Shown here in pieces: positions 25,815 through 35,007 of a stretch of DNA of 64,000 bases (positions within the stretch are counted from its first letter, which is position 1; each line of letters opens with the position of its first letter). Made by a program: the position numbers and the translations under genes. The notes under the pieces were generated by a model, which had not been told where the DNA came from, made no database searches, and worked only from the letters and a program-made list of their open reading frames with translations. The stretch comes from Halopelagius longus (GTDB lineage Archaea > Halobacteriota > Halobacteria > Halobacteriales > Haloferacaceae): NCBI RefSeq assembly GCF_900100875.1, contig NZ_FNKQ01000003.1, forward strand, positions 798,426 through 862,425, written 5' to 3'.

Positions 25815-26501
25815 GTGAAGTACCTCGACGCGAAACTCTCGCAACCGCGCTGGATGCTCCACCCGATGCAGGAGTTCATCCGCGACGGGGACGCGGTTCG
25901 GTACGAGGAACTACAGGCGTGGAGCGGCGTCACCGGCGACAGGGAGGTCGAACACGAACTGTTCTACGTCGAAGCCGACCGCGAACCGTACGAGGACGCT
26001 CTGCGGGCGGTCGATTCGGTCCGCTGGTACGACCTCACGCCGATAGACGACGGGTCGTTCTACGTCTACATCTGCCAAGAGACTCGCCCCGAGGACGTGG
26101 CGTGGCGGGAGGCGTTCGCCGACCTGAATCTGGTGCTCGTCCCGCCCGTCGTCTACGACGCCGACGCCGCGTTTCACGTGACGCTCGTCGGCCCCGGCGA
26201 GGACCTGCGGACGGTGCTGTCGGACCTCCCCGACGTGGTGGACGCGACGGTGAAAGCCGTCGGCGAGTACGACCGGCGGCACGCGCCCGTCGCCGGAGAA
26301 CTCACCGCGCGCCAGTTGACGGCCGTCGAAACCGCCGTCGAACTCGGGTTCTACGAGGTTCCGCGCCGGGCGGGCGTCGCGGACGTGGCCGACGAACTCG
26401 ACTGCGCGCCGAGTACGGCTTCGGACCTCCTGCAACGGGCGGAGTCGAGCGTGATGCGGCGAGTTGTCGAACGCAACGGCCGCGGGCGACCCGACGGGTG
26501 A
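25815..26501 (+). CDS. Bat-type HTH-10 transcriptional regulator
   Basis: The 228-aa protein has an N-terminal beta-rich domain (residues about 1-150) and a C-terminal bacterio-opsin-activator-type HTH (about 165-220: LTARQLTAVETAVELGFYEV, then VADVADELDCAPSTASDLLQ). It starts with GTG about 30 bp after the TATA-like box, so the transcript is likely leaderless. Such regulators are abundant in haloarchaea. The divergent ICMT-like gene is the nearest candidate target. Confidence 0.88.
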   Translation: MKYLDAKLSQPRWMLHPMQEFIRDGDAVRYEELQAWSGVTGDREVEHELFYVEADREPYEDALRAVDSVRWYDLTPIDDGSFYVYICQETRPEDVAWREAFADLNLVLVPPVVYDADAAFHVTLVGPGEDLRTVLSDLPDVVDATVKAVGEYDRRHAPVAGELTARQLTAVETAVELGFYEVPRRAGVADVADELDCAPSTASDLLQRAESSVMRRVVERNGRGRPDG

Positions 26502-26604
26502 AGGCGACTCCCGCCGAGAATCGGCGGGCGAGACGGCCCGTCGGGGCGGCGAGACGCGCCCGAACCGCCCCCCTTTTTGCCCGCCGACCCCGACGCTGGG
26601 CACG

Positions 26605-27861
26605 ATGAGCCTCGAACTCACCGCGCCCGCGCAGGAGGCCCCCGACGTCGCCGACGACGGCGTGTGGCTGGAGTGCATCGAGACGGGCGAGCAGTACGCC
26701 CCGTTCGACGAGATTCGCTACACGAGCGACGCCGGAGCCCTTCTGGAAGTCCGCTACGCCGACCCCCCGACGTTCGACGACTTCGAGGGCCGCGGCGTCT
26801 GGCGCTACCGGGCGGCGCTCCCCTTCGAGGAGGGCGTCAGCCTCCCCGAGGGCGACACGCCCCTCCACGAGGCCCCGCGCCTCGAAGACGACCTCGGCGT
26901 CGAGACGCTCAGAATCAAACACGAGGGGATGAACCCCACCGGGAGTTTCAAGGACCGCGGCATGACCGTCGGCGTCCGCGTGGCGAAGGAACTCGGCGTG
27001 AACCGCCTCGCCTGCGCCTCGACCGGCAACACCTCCGCGGCACTCGCGGCGTACGGCGCGCGCGGCGGCATGGAGACGCTCGTTCTCCTCCCCTCGGGGA
27101 AAGTCGCCGCCGGGAAGATAGCGCAGGCCGCCCTCCACGACGCGCGCATCCTCGAAGTGGACGGCAACTTCGACTCCTGTCTCGACATCGTGCAGGACCT
27201 CGCGGAACGCGGTGAGGTGTACCTCTTGAACTCGCTGAACCCCTTCCGACTGGAGGGGCAGAAGACCATCGGGCTCGAGATTCTCGAACAGTTCCGCGGC
27301 GACTACGGCCGCTTCCCCGACCGAATCGTCCTGCCGGTCGGCAACGCGGGCAACACCGCGGCGCTGTACAAGGCGTTCCGCGAACTCGTCCAGTCCGGGT
27401 CGCTCGACCCCAGCGAGGTGCCCAAACTCACCGGCGTCCAAGCCGAGGGCGCGGCACCGATGGTCGAAGCGGTAGAGAACGGGTGGGACGACACGAAGCG
27501 CTGGGACGAGGTGGAGACGCGCGCGACGGCCATCCGCATCGGCAACCCCGTCAACGCCCCGAAGGCGCTTCCGGGCATCCGCGAGACGGGCGGCACCGCC
27601 GTCGCCGTCTCCGACGAGGAGATTACGACCGCCCAGCGCGACTTGGCGCGCGAGGGCATCGGCGTCGAACCCGCCTCCGCGGCGTCCGTCGCCGGCCTCC
27701 GGAAACTCCGGGACGACGGCACCGTCGGCGACGACGAAGACGTCGTCTGCCTGACGACCGGACACCTCCTGAAAGACCCCGACGCCGCCTTCGAGGCGGG
27801 CGCGGAACCCGAACCCGTCGCGAACGACACCGACGCGGTGTTGGACCTCCTCGCGGAGTAA
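26605..27861 (+). CDS. thrC: Threonine synthase
   Basis: The 418-aa PLP enzyme converts O-phosphohomoserine to threonine. The PLP lysine is Lys116 in NPTGSFKDRGM, and the glycine-rich phosphate loop is LPVGNAGNTAAL. The N-terminal part (ECIETGEQYAPFDEI) is the short lead-in typical of the archaeal type. It starts at the ATG at 26605, following a T-run at 26573-26577 that may end the previous transcript. Serine biosynthesis genes follow 0.6-3 kb downstream, but not in one operon. Confidence 0.94.
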   Translation: MSLELTAPAQEAPDVADDGVWLECIETGEQYAPFDEIRYTSDAGALLEVRYADPPTFDDFEGRGVWRYRAALPFEEGVSLPEGDTPLHEAPRLEDDLGVETLRIKHEGMNPTGSFKDRGMTVGVRVAKELGVNRLACASTGNTSAALAAYGARGGMETLVLLPSGKVAAGKIAQAALHDARILEVDGNFDSCLDIVQDLAERGEVYLLNSLNPFRLEGQKTIGLEILEQFRGDYGRFPDRIVLPVGNAGNTAALYKAFRELVQSGSLDPSEVPKLTGVQAEGAAPMVEAVENGWDDTKRWDEVETRATAIRIGNPVNAPKALPGIRETGGTAVAVSDEEITTAQRDLAREGIGVEPASAASVAGLRKLRDDGTVGDDEDVVCLTTGHLLKDPDAAFEAGAEPEPVANDTDAVLDLLAE

Positions 27862-27930
27862 CCGAACGTTCTCCCGGGACGGACGTTCTCCCCCGATAGA
27901 ACGAGTGTGACGCGGGTCTGACACAGTTTC

Positions 27931-28419
27931 ATGTCTCCGTGGGACCTCCTCGCAAACATGCCCCTGCCCAGTTTCCCGACTGGAACGGTGAGTGGCGAAT
28001 CACGCCGCGACCGAACGTTTCCGCCCGCCGACGCCGACGCCGAGGAGGCGACGGCCGACTCGTCTTCGAGTCCCCGACGGAGCGACGAGGCGGGGGTTCC
28101 GGGTGCGGCCCCCTCGGACGCCGCGCGTCGCGACGCGCCGGCGGCGCGCGAGTCGGCCGACGAGGAGTCCCTGCGCGAACGCGTCGCCCGCCTCGAACGC
28201 GAGAACGAGGCGCTTCGACGGAAGGTGAAGGAGGCCCAACGCGCCCGACAGGACGTCATCGACCACTACGAACGCGTCATCGAAGACATCGACGGCGCTT
28301 CTTCGGCTTCCGCCGCCGAGCAAAGCTCGGCGACGCCGACGGTTCGCCCGCCCGCCCCGGACGACGGACTCGCCGACAAAGTCGCACGGCGACTCGACGT
28401 CAGAGAGCGCTGGCGGTAG
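27931..28419 (+). CDS. Coiled-coil protein of unknown function (162 aa)
   Basis: The N-terminal half is Ala/Asp/Ser-rich and probably disordered. Residues about 78-122 form a strongly charged heptad-rich helix (ESLRERVARLERENEALRRK, continuing to YERVIEDID), and the C-terminus is a short basic helix (DKVARRLDVRERWR). No enzymatic motif is visible and the family is not recognised. It is a single gene between thrC and the convergent serA. Confidence 0.7.
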   Translation: MSPWDLLANMPLPSFPTGTVSGESRRDRTFPPADADAEEATADSSSSPRRSDEAGVPGAAPSDAARRDAPAARESADEESLRERVARLERENEALRRKVKEAQRARQDVIDHYERVIEDIDGASSASAAEQSSATPTVRPPAPDDGLADKVARRLDVRERWR

Positions 28420-28462
28420 ACGGAAAGAGAGAAAGGCGGTCGAAACGCGCTCGAAGCGGTTC

Positions 28463-30055
28463 TTACTCGTCGGTGCCGTTCAGGGTGAGGTACTTCACGT
28501 CGATGATGCGTTCGTCCGCGAGGAGTTCCTCTCGAACCTCGTCGGGGACGTGCTCGTCGAGGTTGTAGACGGTCAACGCCTCGCCGCCCTCGTCGGCGCG
28601 GCGGGCGTTGAACATCCCGGCGATGTTCACGTCGTTGTCGCCGAGGACGCTGCCGATGAAGCCGATGACGCCCGGCGTGTCGTAGTTGCGCGCGACGAGC
28701 ATCCGGCCGTGCGGAATGGCGTCGACGCGGTAGCCGTCGATGCGGACGATGCGCGGGTCGTCGCCCGCGAACTGCGTCCCGCAGACGCTGAGGGTCTCCT
28801 CCTCGTTGCCGACGGTGACGGTGACGAGACTCTGGAAGTCCTCCGACTGCATGGTCTTAGACTCCGTCACGTCGATGCCGCGTTCCTCGGCTATCTTCGG
28901 CGCGTTGACGGCGTTGACCTGCCACTCCAGCGGTTCGAAGACGCCCTTGAGAGCCGAGGCGGTCACCAAGTCGACGTCCTCGTCGGCGATGTCGCCCTCG
29001 TAGGTGACTTCGACCGAGGAGATGCGGCCGTCGAGCAACTGCGCGCCGACTTTGCCCGCCGTCTCCGCGAGGTCGATGTACGGCCGGATGCGCGGGAAGG
29101 CGCTCTCGTCCACCGAGGGGGCGTTGAGCGCGTTCATAACGGGCTCCTCGTTGAACGCGGCGTCTATCTGGTCGGCGATGGAGGTGGCGACGTTCTCTTG
29201 GGCCGCCGACGTGGACGCGCCGAGGTGCGGCGTCACAACGATGTCCTCGACGGCGAGAAGCGGGTTGTCCGGCGAGACGGGTTCGTCGGCGAACACGTCC
29301 ACGGCCGCGCCGTCGAGCGTTCCGTTCTCGACGGCGGCGGCGAGGGCCGCTTCGTCCACGACGCCGCCGCGGGCGCAGTTGACGAGGTAGCCGCCGCCCA
29401 TCAGTTCGAGTTCGTCCGTCGAGATGAGGTCCTCCGTCTCCGGCGTAAGCGGCGTGTGGACCGTCAGGAACTCGGCGCGTTCGAGACACTCCTCGAACTC
29501 GACGAGTTCGGCGCCGAGGCGTTCGGCGCGCTCTTGGCCGATGTAGGGGTCGTACGCGACGAGGTCCATGCCGAGGCCGTCGAGGCGCTTTGCGACCTCT
29601 TGGCCGACGCGGCCGAGGCCGACGATGCCGAGCGTCTTCCCGTTGAGTTCCGTCCCGAGGTAGTCGCCCTTCGCCCACTCGCCGTCCTTCAGGCGGGCGT
29701 GCGCCTGCGGGATGGAGCGCGCGGCGGCGAACGCCATCGCGACGGTGTGCTCGGAGGCGGCCCGAACGTTCCCTTCGGGGGCGTTGGCGACGATGACGCC
29801 GTGGTCCGTCGCGGCGTCGATGTCGATGTTGTCCACGCCGATGCCGGCGCGTCCGACGATGACGAGGTTCGGTGCGGCCTCGAACACCGCCTCGTCTACC
29901 TCCGTCCCGGAACGGACGACCAGCGCGTTCGCGTCCGAGACTGCTTCTAAGAGTGCGTCGCCCTCTGCGTCGTAGTCGGTCACGACCTCGTGGCCCGCTT
30001 CGCGGAGTCGCTCTAACCCCGCGTCGGCTATCGGGTCCGTGACGAGAACCTTCAT
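28463..30055 (-). CDS. serA: D-3-phosphoglycerate dehydrogenase (long form with ACT domain)
   Basis: This 530-aa enzyme catalyses the first step of serine biosynthesis. It has the D-2-hydroxyacid dehydrogenase catalytic and NAD domains (residues about 1-310, NAD motif LGIVGLGRVGQEVA, and the active-site segment VVTPHLGAST), an intervening ASB-type domain (about 320-450) and a C-terminal ACT domain (NYDTPGVIGFIGSVLGDNDV; about 455-530), which usually mediates serine feedback inhibition. It is divergent from serB, and the two share a 188-bp promoter region. Confidence 0.96.
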   Translation of the reverse strand: MKVLVTDPIADAGLERLREAGHEVVTDYDAEGDALLEAVSDANALVVRSGTEVDEAVFEAAPNLVIVGRAGIGVDNIDIDAATDHGVIVANAPEGNVRAASEHTVAMAFAAARSIPQAHARLKDGEWAKGDYLGTELNGKTLGIVGLGRVGQEVAKRLDGLGMDLVAYDPYIGQERAERLGAELVEFEECLERAEFLTVHTPLTPETEDLISTDELELMGGGYLVNCARGGVVDEAALAAAVENGTLDGAAVDVFADEPVSPDNPLLAVEDIVVTPHLGASTSAAQENVATSIADQIDAAFNEEPVMNALNAPSVDESAFPRIRPYIDLAETAGKVGAQLLDGRISSVEVTYEGDIADEDVDLVTASALKGVFEPLEWQVNAVNAPKIAEERGIDVTESKTMQSEDFQSLVTVTVGNEEETLSVCGTQFAGDDPRIVRIDGYRVDAIPHGRMLVARNYDTPGVIGFIGSVLGDNDVNIAGMFNARRADEGGEALTVYNLDEHVPDEVREELLADERIIDVKYLTLNGTDE

Positions 30056-30243
30056 GCGCGTATGTTCCTTGGACTCCGGATAAGGGTTTCTTCGACGGCT
30101 GATATGGCTAATAGTGGTTCGTTATCGCATATCACGGGCGTTCTCGTCTCGCTCCCGTCCGCCCCCGACGGCCGCCTCACCCCGGCGGAATCGGCTTCGG
30201 CGCGGATGGATGGTTTCAAACCGTCCGCGAGTGACGGTCGGAT

Positions 30244-30891
30244 ATGCGACTCATCGCCTTCGACTTCGACGGAACGCTCTCGGACTCGGAGATGACCGTG
30301 CTCCTCGGCAAGCGCAAGAACGTGGCCGAGGAGATGGCCGACATCACCGAACGGGCCATGAACGACGAGATATCCTACGCGCAGAGTCTCCGCAAGCGCG
30401 CCTCCCTGTTGGAGGGCCTCGAAATCGAGGACGCGGAGGCGGCGTACGACGAAGTTACCCTCCGCCCCGGCGCGGCGGACCTCATCGCCCGCCTCCGGGA
30501 CGCCGGTCACCACGTCGCCATCCTCACCGGCGGCTTCGAACGCGGCGTCGAACGCGCCTTACAGAAGGAGGGCGTCGAGGTGGACTCCATCGTCGCCAAC
30601 CGACTCCCCGTCGAACGCGACCGCCTCACCGGCGAGGTGGAGGGGTCCCTCATCGAGGGGACGAAGGACGAAGCGCTGGAATCGCTCGCGGACGAACTCG
30701 GCGTGAAACTCTCCCACTCGGTCGCCGTCGGCGACGGCGCGAACGACCTCCCGATGCTCGAAGTCGCCGGCCTCGCCGTCGGCTTCGAACCCAAGCCGGC
30801 CGTCGAACCCGCCTGCGACGACGTCGTCTCCTCGATGTACGAACTCGGCGACCTGTTGGCCGAACGCGCCATCGTGCGGAAGTCGGAGTAA
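30244..30891 (+). CDS. serB: Phosphoserine phosphatase (HAD family)
   Basis: The 215-aa HAD phosphatase should remove phosphate from phosphoserine, the last step of serine synthesis. The nucleophile and acid/base are Asp7 and Asp9 in FDFDGTLSDSE, motif II is LTGGFE, and motif III/IV is AVGDGANDLPML. It is divergent from serA, supporting the assignment. The start codon is 4 bp after a TATA-free but conserved-looking spacer; the upstream TGATATGGC near 30100 may serve serA. Confidence 0.92.
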   Translation: MRLIAFDFDGTLSDSEMTVLLGKRKNVAEEMADITERAMNDEISYAQSLRKRASLLEGLEIEDAEAAYDEVTLRPGAADLIARLRDAGHHVAILTGGFERGVERALQKEGVEVDSIVANRLPVERDRLTGEVEGSLIEGTKDEALESLADELGVKLSHSVAVGDGANDLPMLEVAGLAVGFEPKPAVEPACDDVVSSMYELGDLLAERAIVRKSE

Positions 30892-30949
30892 CCCCTCCGT
30901 CTCCGTCGGCCATCGCCTGGCACCGCCGTCGGCTACCGTGCCGACCCTC

Positions 30950-31030
30950 GTCGGTTCTCTCTCTGTCGCTTCGCCCGTTTTCTCTCGCTTCTCTCCCGCT
31001 TCACCTTTCTCTCCGCTGATTCTCCCGTTC
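30950..31030 (+). terminator. Pyrimidine-rich transcript-end tract after serB
   Basis: About 75 bases are almost purely C and T on the plus strand, with several T-runs (GTTTTCTCTC, ACCTTTCTCTCC). U-rich tracts of this sort end archaeal transcripts. The rest of the 299-bp space up to the next gene holds only an AT-containing promoter region (31080-31190). Confidence 0.45.
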
Positions 31031-31190
31031 GGCGACCGGAGCCGCCGCCGCCTCGATACCGCGGAAGCGGCGCTCCTTCGAACGAAAAACCGGTTTATCG
31101 ATGGCGGATTCGGACGCGTCCGTGCTTCTCAACCCCGATATTCGGGAAGATACTGCTAAGTCTCGAACCGAGAATGTGGTGCCGGATAAC

Positions 31191-31475
31191 ATGGCTTCGG
31201 AACTTGCTGCGTTGGACCCGAAAGAGCTGATACTGGTCGTGATAGCGTTCGTCGGACTCGTTCCCGTGTTGCTGTTGAGTTCGTCGCGCTCGAAACTGTT
31301 CACCGGCGGATACCTCCTGCTCTGCGTCGGTGCCGTGGTGACGAACCTCGAAGCGGTGGTTCTCGGCGACGTCCTGAACGTCGTCGAACACGCCGTCGGC
31401 ATCGCCGGCGCGGGCGTCGTCTTCTTCGTCGCCGCGTACACGCGCCGCCGCCGCGTCCTCGCGGAGGGGGAGTGA
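31191..31475 (+). CDS. Small three-helix membrane protein paired with transducer (94 aa)
   Basis: Starting at MASELAALDP, the protein has three hydrophobic segments (about residues 13-31, 38-58 and 62-82) and ends with a basic cytoplasmic tail YTRRRRVLAEGE. An earlier in-frame ATG at 31101 would add 30 polar residues and is not preferred. It precedes the GTG of the chemotaxis-like transducer by 3 bp, and its last helix-loop-helix (VVLGDVLNVVEHAVGIAG) resembles the transducer's own N-terminal membrane region ([18 protein letters not shown]). This suggests a duplicated sensor module. Confidence 0.72.
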   Translation: MASELAALDPKELILVVIAFVGLVPVLLLSSSRSKLFTGGYLLLCVGAVVTNLEAVVLGDVLNVVEHAVGIAGAGVVFFVAAYTRRRRVLAEGE

Positions 31476-31478
31476 CCC

Positions 31479-33005
31479 GTGGTCGAACTCGTCGCGTTCT
31501 TCGACGTCGTCGGGACGCTGGCGTTCCTCGGTGCCGTCGTCGTCAGCCTGAAGGCGTACAGCGAGACGGACGCGGAGGCCGGGTTCTGGCTCAACTTCGC
31601 GTTAGCGTCGCTTCTGGGATTCCTCTGGACGGGCGTCGTCGCCGCGGAGCATCTCGGCGTCACCCTCGGCGGCGACGTCCTCGACGTGGCCAGCGTCTCG
31701 CTTCTGACTGCGACGACGGCCGTCTTCTCCGTCGGCGCGACGGGCACCTACGCCGTCGTCGAGGACATGAAAGAGTCGCGGGCGCGCGAGGCCGTCTCGC
31801 GGGAGGAAGCCGAACTGCTCACCCGGTCGCTCGAATCGAAGGCCGCCGAGTTCGGTCGCGTCATGGAGGACGCCGCCGCCGGTAACCTGACCGCGCGGAT
31901 GGACGACGGCGGCGACAGCGAGGCCATGTCGCGCATCGCCGACGGGTTCAACGCGATGATGGTCGAACTCGAACGGACCGTCGTCGAGATTCAGTCGTTC
32001 GGGTCGGACGTGGCGAGTTCGACCGCCGAAATCGACGCCAGCACGGAGGAGGTCAAGACGGCGAGCGAGGAGGTGAGCACGGCGATGACGAACGTCTCGA
32101 CGGAGAGCGACCGCCAGCACGACAACCTGACGGAGGCGGCCGACGAGATGAGCACCCTCTCTGCGACGGTGGAGGAGGTAGCGGCCTCCGCGACGGACGT
32201 CGCCCGGACGTCCGGCGAAGCGGCGTCTCTGGGCACGTCCGGGCGGGCGTCGGCGGAGGCGGCCCTCGACGAGATGGGTCACATCCAACGCGAGACCGAA
32301 CGGACGGTCGGCGAGGTGGAAGGCCTCCACGCCGAACTGACCGAAATCGTCTCCATCGTGGACCTCATCACCGAGATAGCCGAACGGACGAACCTGCTGG
32401 CGCTGAACGCCTCCATCGAGGCGGCGCGCGCCGGCGAGGCGGGCAAGGGGTTCGCCGTCGTCGCGGGCGAGATAAAGACGCTCGCGGGCGAGGCGGGCGA
32501 CGCCACCGGTCGCATCGAGTCGCTCATCGGCGAGATTCAATCGTCGGCCGCCGACACGGTCGACGACATGCACGCGGTCGGAGAGCGCGTCGATTCGGGG
32601 ACGGAGACCGTCGCGGCGGCCCTGACCGACCTCGACGAGATAGCGGACCGAGTCGAAGACGTCAACGAGAGCATCCAGGAGGTAGACCGCGCGACGACCG
32701 AACAGGCCACCTCCACCGAGGAGATTCTGCGGATGGTCGACGAGGCGAACCGGTCGGGCGAACGGACCAGCGAGGAGGTCGCCAGCGTCTCGGCCGCCTC
32801 CGAGGAACAGACCGCCTCGATGTCGGAAGTCTCCCACAACATCAACGGCCTCGCCACCGCGGCGACGGAACTGAGCGGTCTGCTCGACCGGTTCGAGGTG
32901 TCCGCCGACGGGACCGTCGCCGGTTCGGCGGCCGACGCCTCGGCGGCCTCCGCCGGGACCCATCCCGCCCGCGCGACGGACGGCGGCGTCCCGCGGACGA
33001 AGTAA
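31479..33005 (+). CDS. Halobacterial transducer (methyl-accepting chemotaxis-type protein)
   Basis: The 508-aa protein has three N-terminal membrane helices (about residues 5-25, 36-56 and 68-92), a HAMP region (about 100-165, [20 protein letters not shown]) and a long MCP signalling coiled coil. The hairpin tip is at about 298-335 ([20 protein letters not shown], then [14 protein letters not shown]), where CheA/CheW bind. It has no large extracellular domain, so sensing is probably in the membrane or through the upstream 94-aa protein. The start is GTG, 3 bp after that gene's stop. Confidence 0.9.
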   Translation: MVELVAFFDVVGTLAFLGAVVVSLKAYSETDAEAGFWLNFALASLLGFLWTGVVAAEHLGVTLGGDVLDVASVSLLTATTAVFSVGATGTYAVVEDMKESRAREAVSREEAELLTRSLESKAAEFGRVMEDAAAGNLTARMDDGGDSEAMSRIADGFNAMMVELERTVVEIQSFGSDVASSTAEIDASTEEVKTASEEVSTAMTNVSTESDRQHDNLTEAADEMSTLSATVEEVAASATDVARTSGEAASLGTSGRASAEAALDEMGHIQRETERTVGEVEGLHAELTEIVSIVDLITEIAERTNLLALNASIEAARAGEAGKGFAVVAGEIKTLAGEAGDATGRIESLIGEIQSSAADTVDDMHAVGERVDSGTETVAAALTDLDEIADRVEDVNESIQEVDRATTEQATSTEEILRMVDEANRSGERTSEEVASVSAASEEQTASMSEVSHNINGLATAATELSGLLDRFEVSADGTVAGSAADASAASAGTHPARATDGGVPRTK

Positions 33006-33205
33006 TCGGTCGCTCCGAAGCCATCCTCCGGGCGGTTCTCGCCGTCCGTTCCCGTTTTCGTCCGTCTCGATGCCGACGTACCGACGGCTACTCGTTCGAG
33101 CGGCGTCGAAAAAAGCGGCGTTCGCGCCGAATCGCTCGAACCCGCGTTTCCGAGTTCGCGCCGGCCTCGGCTACCGGGTCGGCGCGCGTCGGGCGCGGGG
33201 AGAGA

Positions 33206-33403
33206 TTACGTCCGCAGGAGATTGACGAGCGTGTTCAGCGGAGACTGTGCGGCCGTCCCGAGCGTCGGACCGCGACGGGGCGACCCCGAGGGAGTCCGTC
33301 GGTCGCCGGGGACGCCGTCCGTCCCGTCGCGCGTCGCGGCGGTTCGCGTCCATCCGCGGAGACTGCTGCCCAGGAAGTTTCGGTCTTTCTTCGGTCCTCT
33401 CAT
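33206..33403 (-). CDS. Candidate small protein (65 aa)
   Basis: This short basic frame (MRGPKKDRNFLGSSLRGW) has a TATA-like AACATATTAATG centred about 30 bp upstream of its ATG on the minus strand, the spacing of a leaderless haloarchaeal gene. It has no recognisable domain. The 574-bp space it occupies (33006-33579) otherwise shows nothing recognisable. Confidence 0.35.
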   Translation of the reverse strand: MRGPKKDRNFLGSSLRGWTRTAATRDGTDGVPGDRRTPSGSPRRGPTLGTAAQSPLNTLVNLLRT

Positions 33404-33579
33404 AGTGATTCTTCCTAGGGGCCGGACGCATTAATATGTTGCACTTCTGATATATTGTCATCAACGTTCGAGGAGGATACTGATAGAACATCGACTATCA
33501 GGGTCGATGAGCGCGGTTTTCGCGTCGCGCCGTCCCGACGGTTCGGGAGGACCCGACGGCCGAGTGAGGCGAGGGGCGA

Positions 33580-35007
33580 CTACCGGTTCAGCGTGTGAAT
33601 CGCCTGTCCCTCGGCGTTCTCTGCGGCTTCCATGACCGCCTCCGAGAGCGTCGGGTGGGTGTGGATGGTGCTCGCGACGTCTTCGAGCGTCGCGCCCATC
33701 TCGATGGCGAGGGCGACTTCCGCGATGAGTTCGGAGGCTTCCGGGCCGACTATCTGCGCGCCGAGGACGAACCCGCTCTCCTCCTCGGCGACGATGCGGA
33801 CGAACCCGTCCGTGTGGCCCGTCGTCAACGCGCGACCGGAGGCGTTGAACGGCATCTGGCCGACGGCCGTCTCGAAGCCCTGCGCTTCGGCTTCCGCCTG
33901 CGTCATCCCCACCGTCCCTATCTCGGGGTCGGTGAAGACGGCGGCGGGGACGGCTTGGGCGTCGTAGGCGACGGGTTCGCCGGCGATGTGCTCGGCGGCG
34001 ACGATGCCCTGCTTGGACCCGACGTGCGCGAGCATCGGCCCCCTGTCGGCCACGTCGCCGACGGCGTAGATGTCGTCCACGGAGGTTCGCATCCGGTCGT
34101 CCACCTCGATGAAGCCGTTATCGGTCAGTTCGAGGCCCGCGTTCTCGATATCGAGCGTCTCCGTGAGGGGGTTTCGCCCGACTGCGACGAGTACCTTGTC
34201 GGCGTCGTACGACGACTCCTCGCCGTCCTCCGTCTCCGTCGTGACGACGATGCCGTCGCCCTCCTCGCGCCAGTCGCTCGCCGCCTCGCCGAACTCGAAG
34301 TCGATGCCGAGCGATTCGGCCTGCTTCTTGACGACGCGGGAGACGTCGTCCTCGTATCCGGGGAGCACGTCGTCCAGCATCTCGACCACCGTCACGTCCG
34401 CGCCGAGTTTGGCGAACGTCGTCGACAGTTCCATCCCGATGTAGCCCGCGCCGACGACGAGGAGTCTGTCCGGCACGGTGTCGGTGTCGAGTGCGTGCGT
34501 CGAGGACCACACCGGGTCGTCGTCGAACTCGAAGTTGGGTATCTGGATGGGTCGAGAGCCGGTGGCGACGATGCAGTGTTGGAAGTCGATGGACTCCGAA
34601 CCCTGCCCCTCGCCGCCGTGGGCGACGCGGACGCTCCCGTCGTCTTTGAACCGCGCCTCGCCCTCGATGAGGTTGACGCCGTTGGCCTTGCAGAGTTTCT
34701 CGACGCCGCCGGTGAGGGTGTCCACCACGTCGTCCTTCCAGTTGACCATCTGTGAGACGTCCACCGCCGGGTCGGCGTGGATGCCCATCTCCTCGGCGTT
34801 GCCCGCCTCGTGGGCGAGGTCAGCGCCCGTGATGAGCGCTTTCGAGGGGATGCAGCCCCGGTTGAGGCAGACGCCGCCGTAGGCGTCCTTCTCGACCAGC
34901 GTCACGTCCAAGTCGCGTTGTGCGGCGCGGATGGCGGCGACGTACCCGCCCGGCCCCGCGCCGATGACCAGTACCTCCGTTCCGGTTGAGATGTCTCCGA
35001 CGACCAT
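33580..35007 (-). CDS. lpdA: Dihydrolipoyl dehydrogenase (E3)
   Basis: The 475-aa flavoenzyme reoxidises dihydrolipoamide on E2 with NAD+. It has the FAD motif VIGAGPGGYVAAI, the redox disulfide Cys47-Cys52 in GGVCLNRGCIPSK, the NAD motif VVGAGYIGMELS and the C-terminal dimer-interface His in HTHPTLSEAV. It is the last gene of the 2-oxoacid dehydrogenase operon, directly following E2: the E2 stop abuts the lpdA start region without a gap. Confidence 0.97.
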   Translation of the reverse strand: MVVGDISTGTEVLVIGAGPGGYVAAIRAAQRDLDVTLVEKDAYGGVCLNRGCIPSKALITGADLAHEAGNAEEMGIHADPAVDVSQMVNWKDDVVDTLTGGVEKLCKANGVNLIEGEARFKDDGSVRVAHGGEGQGSESIDFQHCIVATGSRPIQIPNFEFDDDPVWSSTHALDTDTVPDRLLVVGAGYIGMELSTTFAKLGADVTVVEMLDDVLPGYEDDVSRVVKKQAESLGIDFEFGEAASDWREEGDGIVVTTETEDGEESSYDADKVLVAVGRNPLTETLDIENAGLELTDNGFIEVDDRMRTSVDDIYAVGDVADRGPMLAHVGSKQGIVAAEHIAGEPVAYDAQAVPAAVFTDPEIGTVGMTQAEAEAQGFETAVGQMPFNASGRALTTGHTDGFVRIVAEEESGFVLGAQIVGPEASELIAEVALAIEMGATLEDVASTIHTHPTLSEAVMEAAENAEGQAIHTLNR

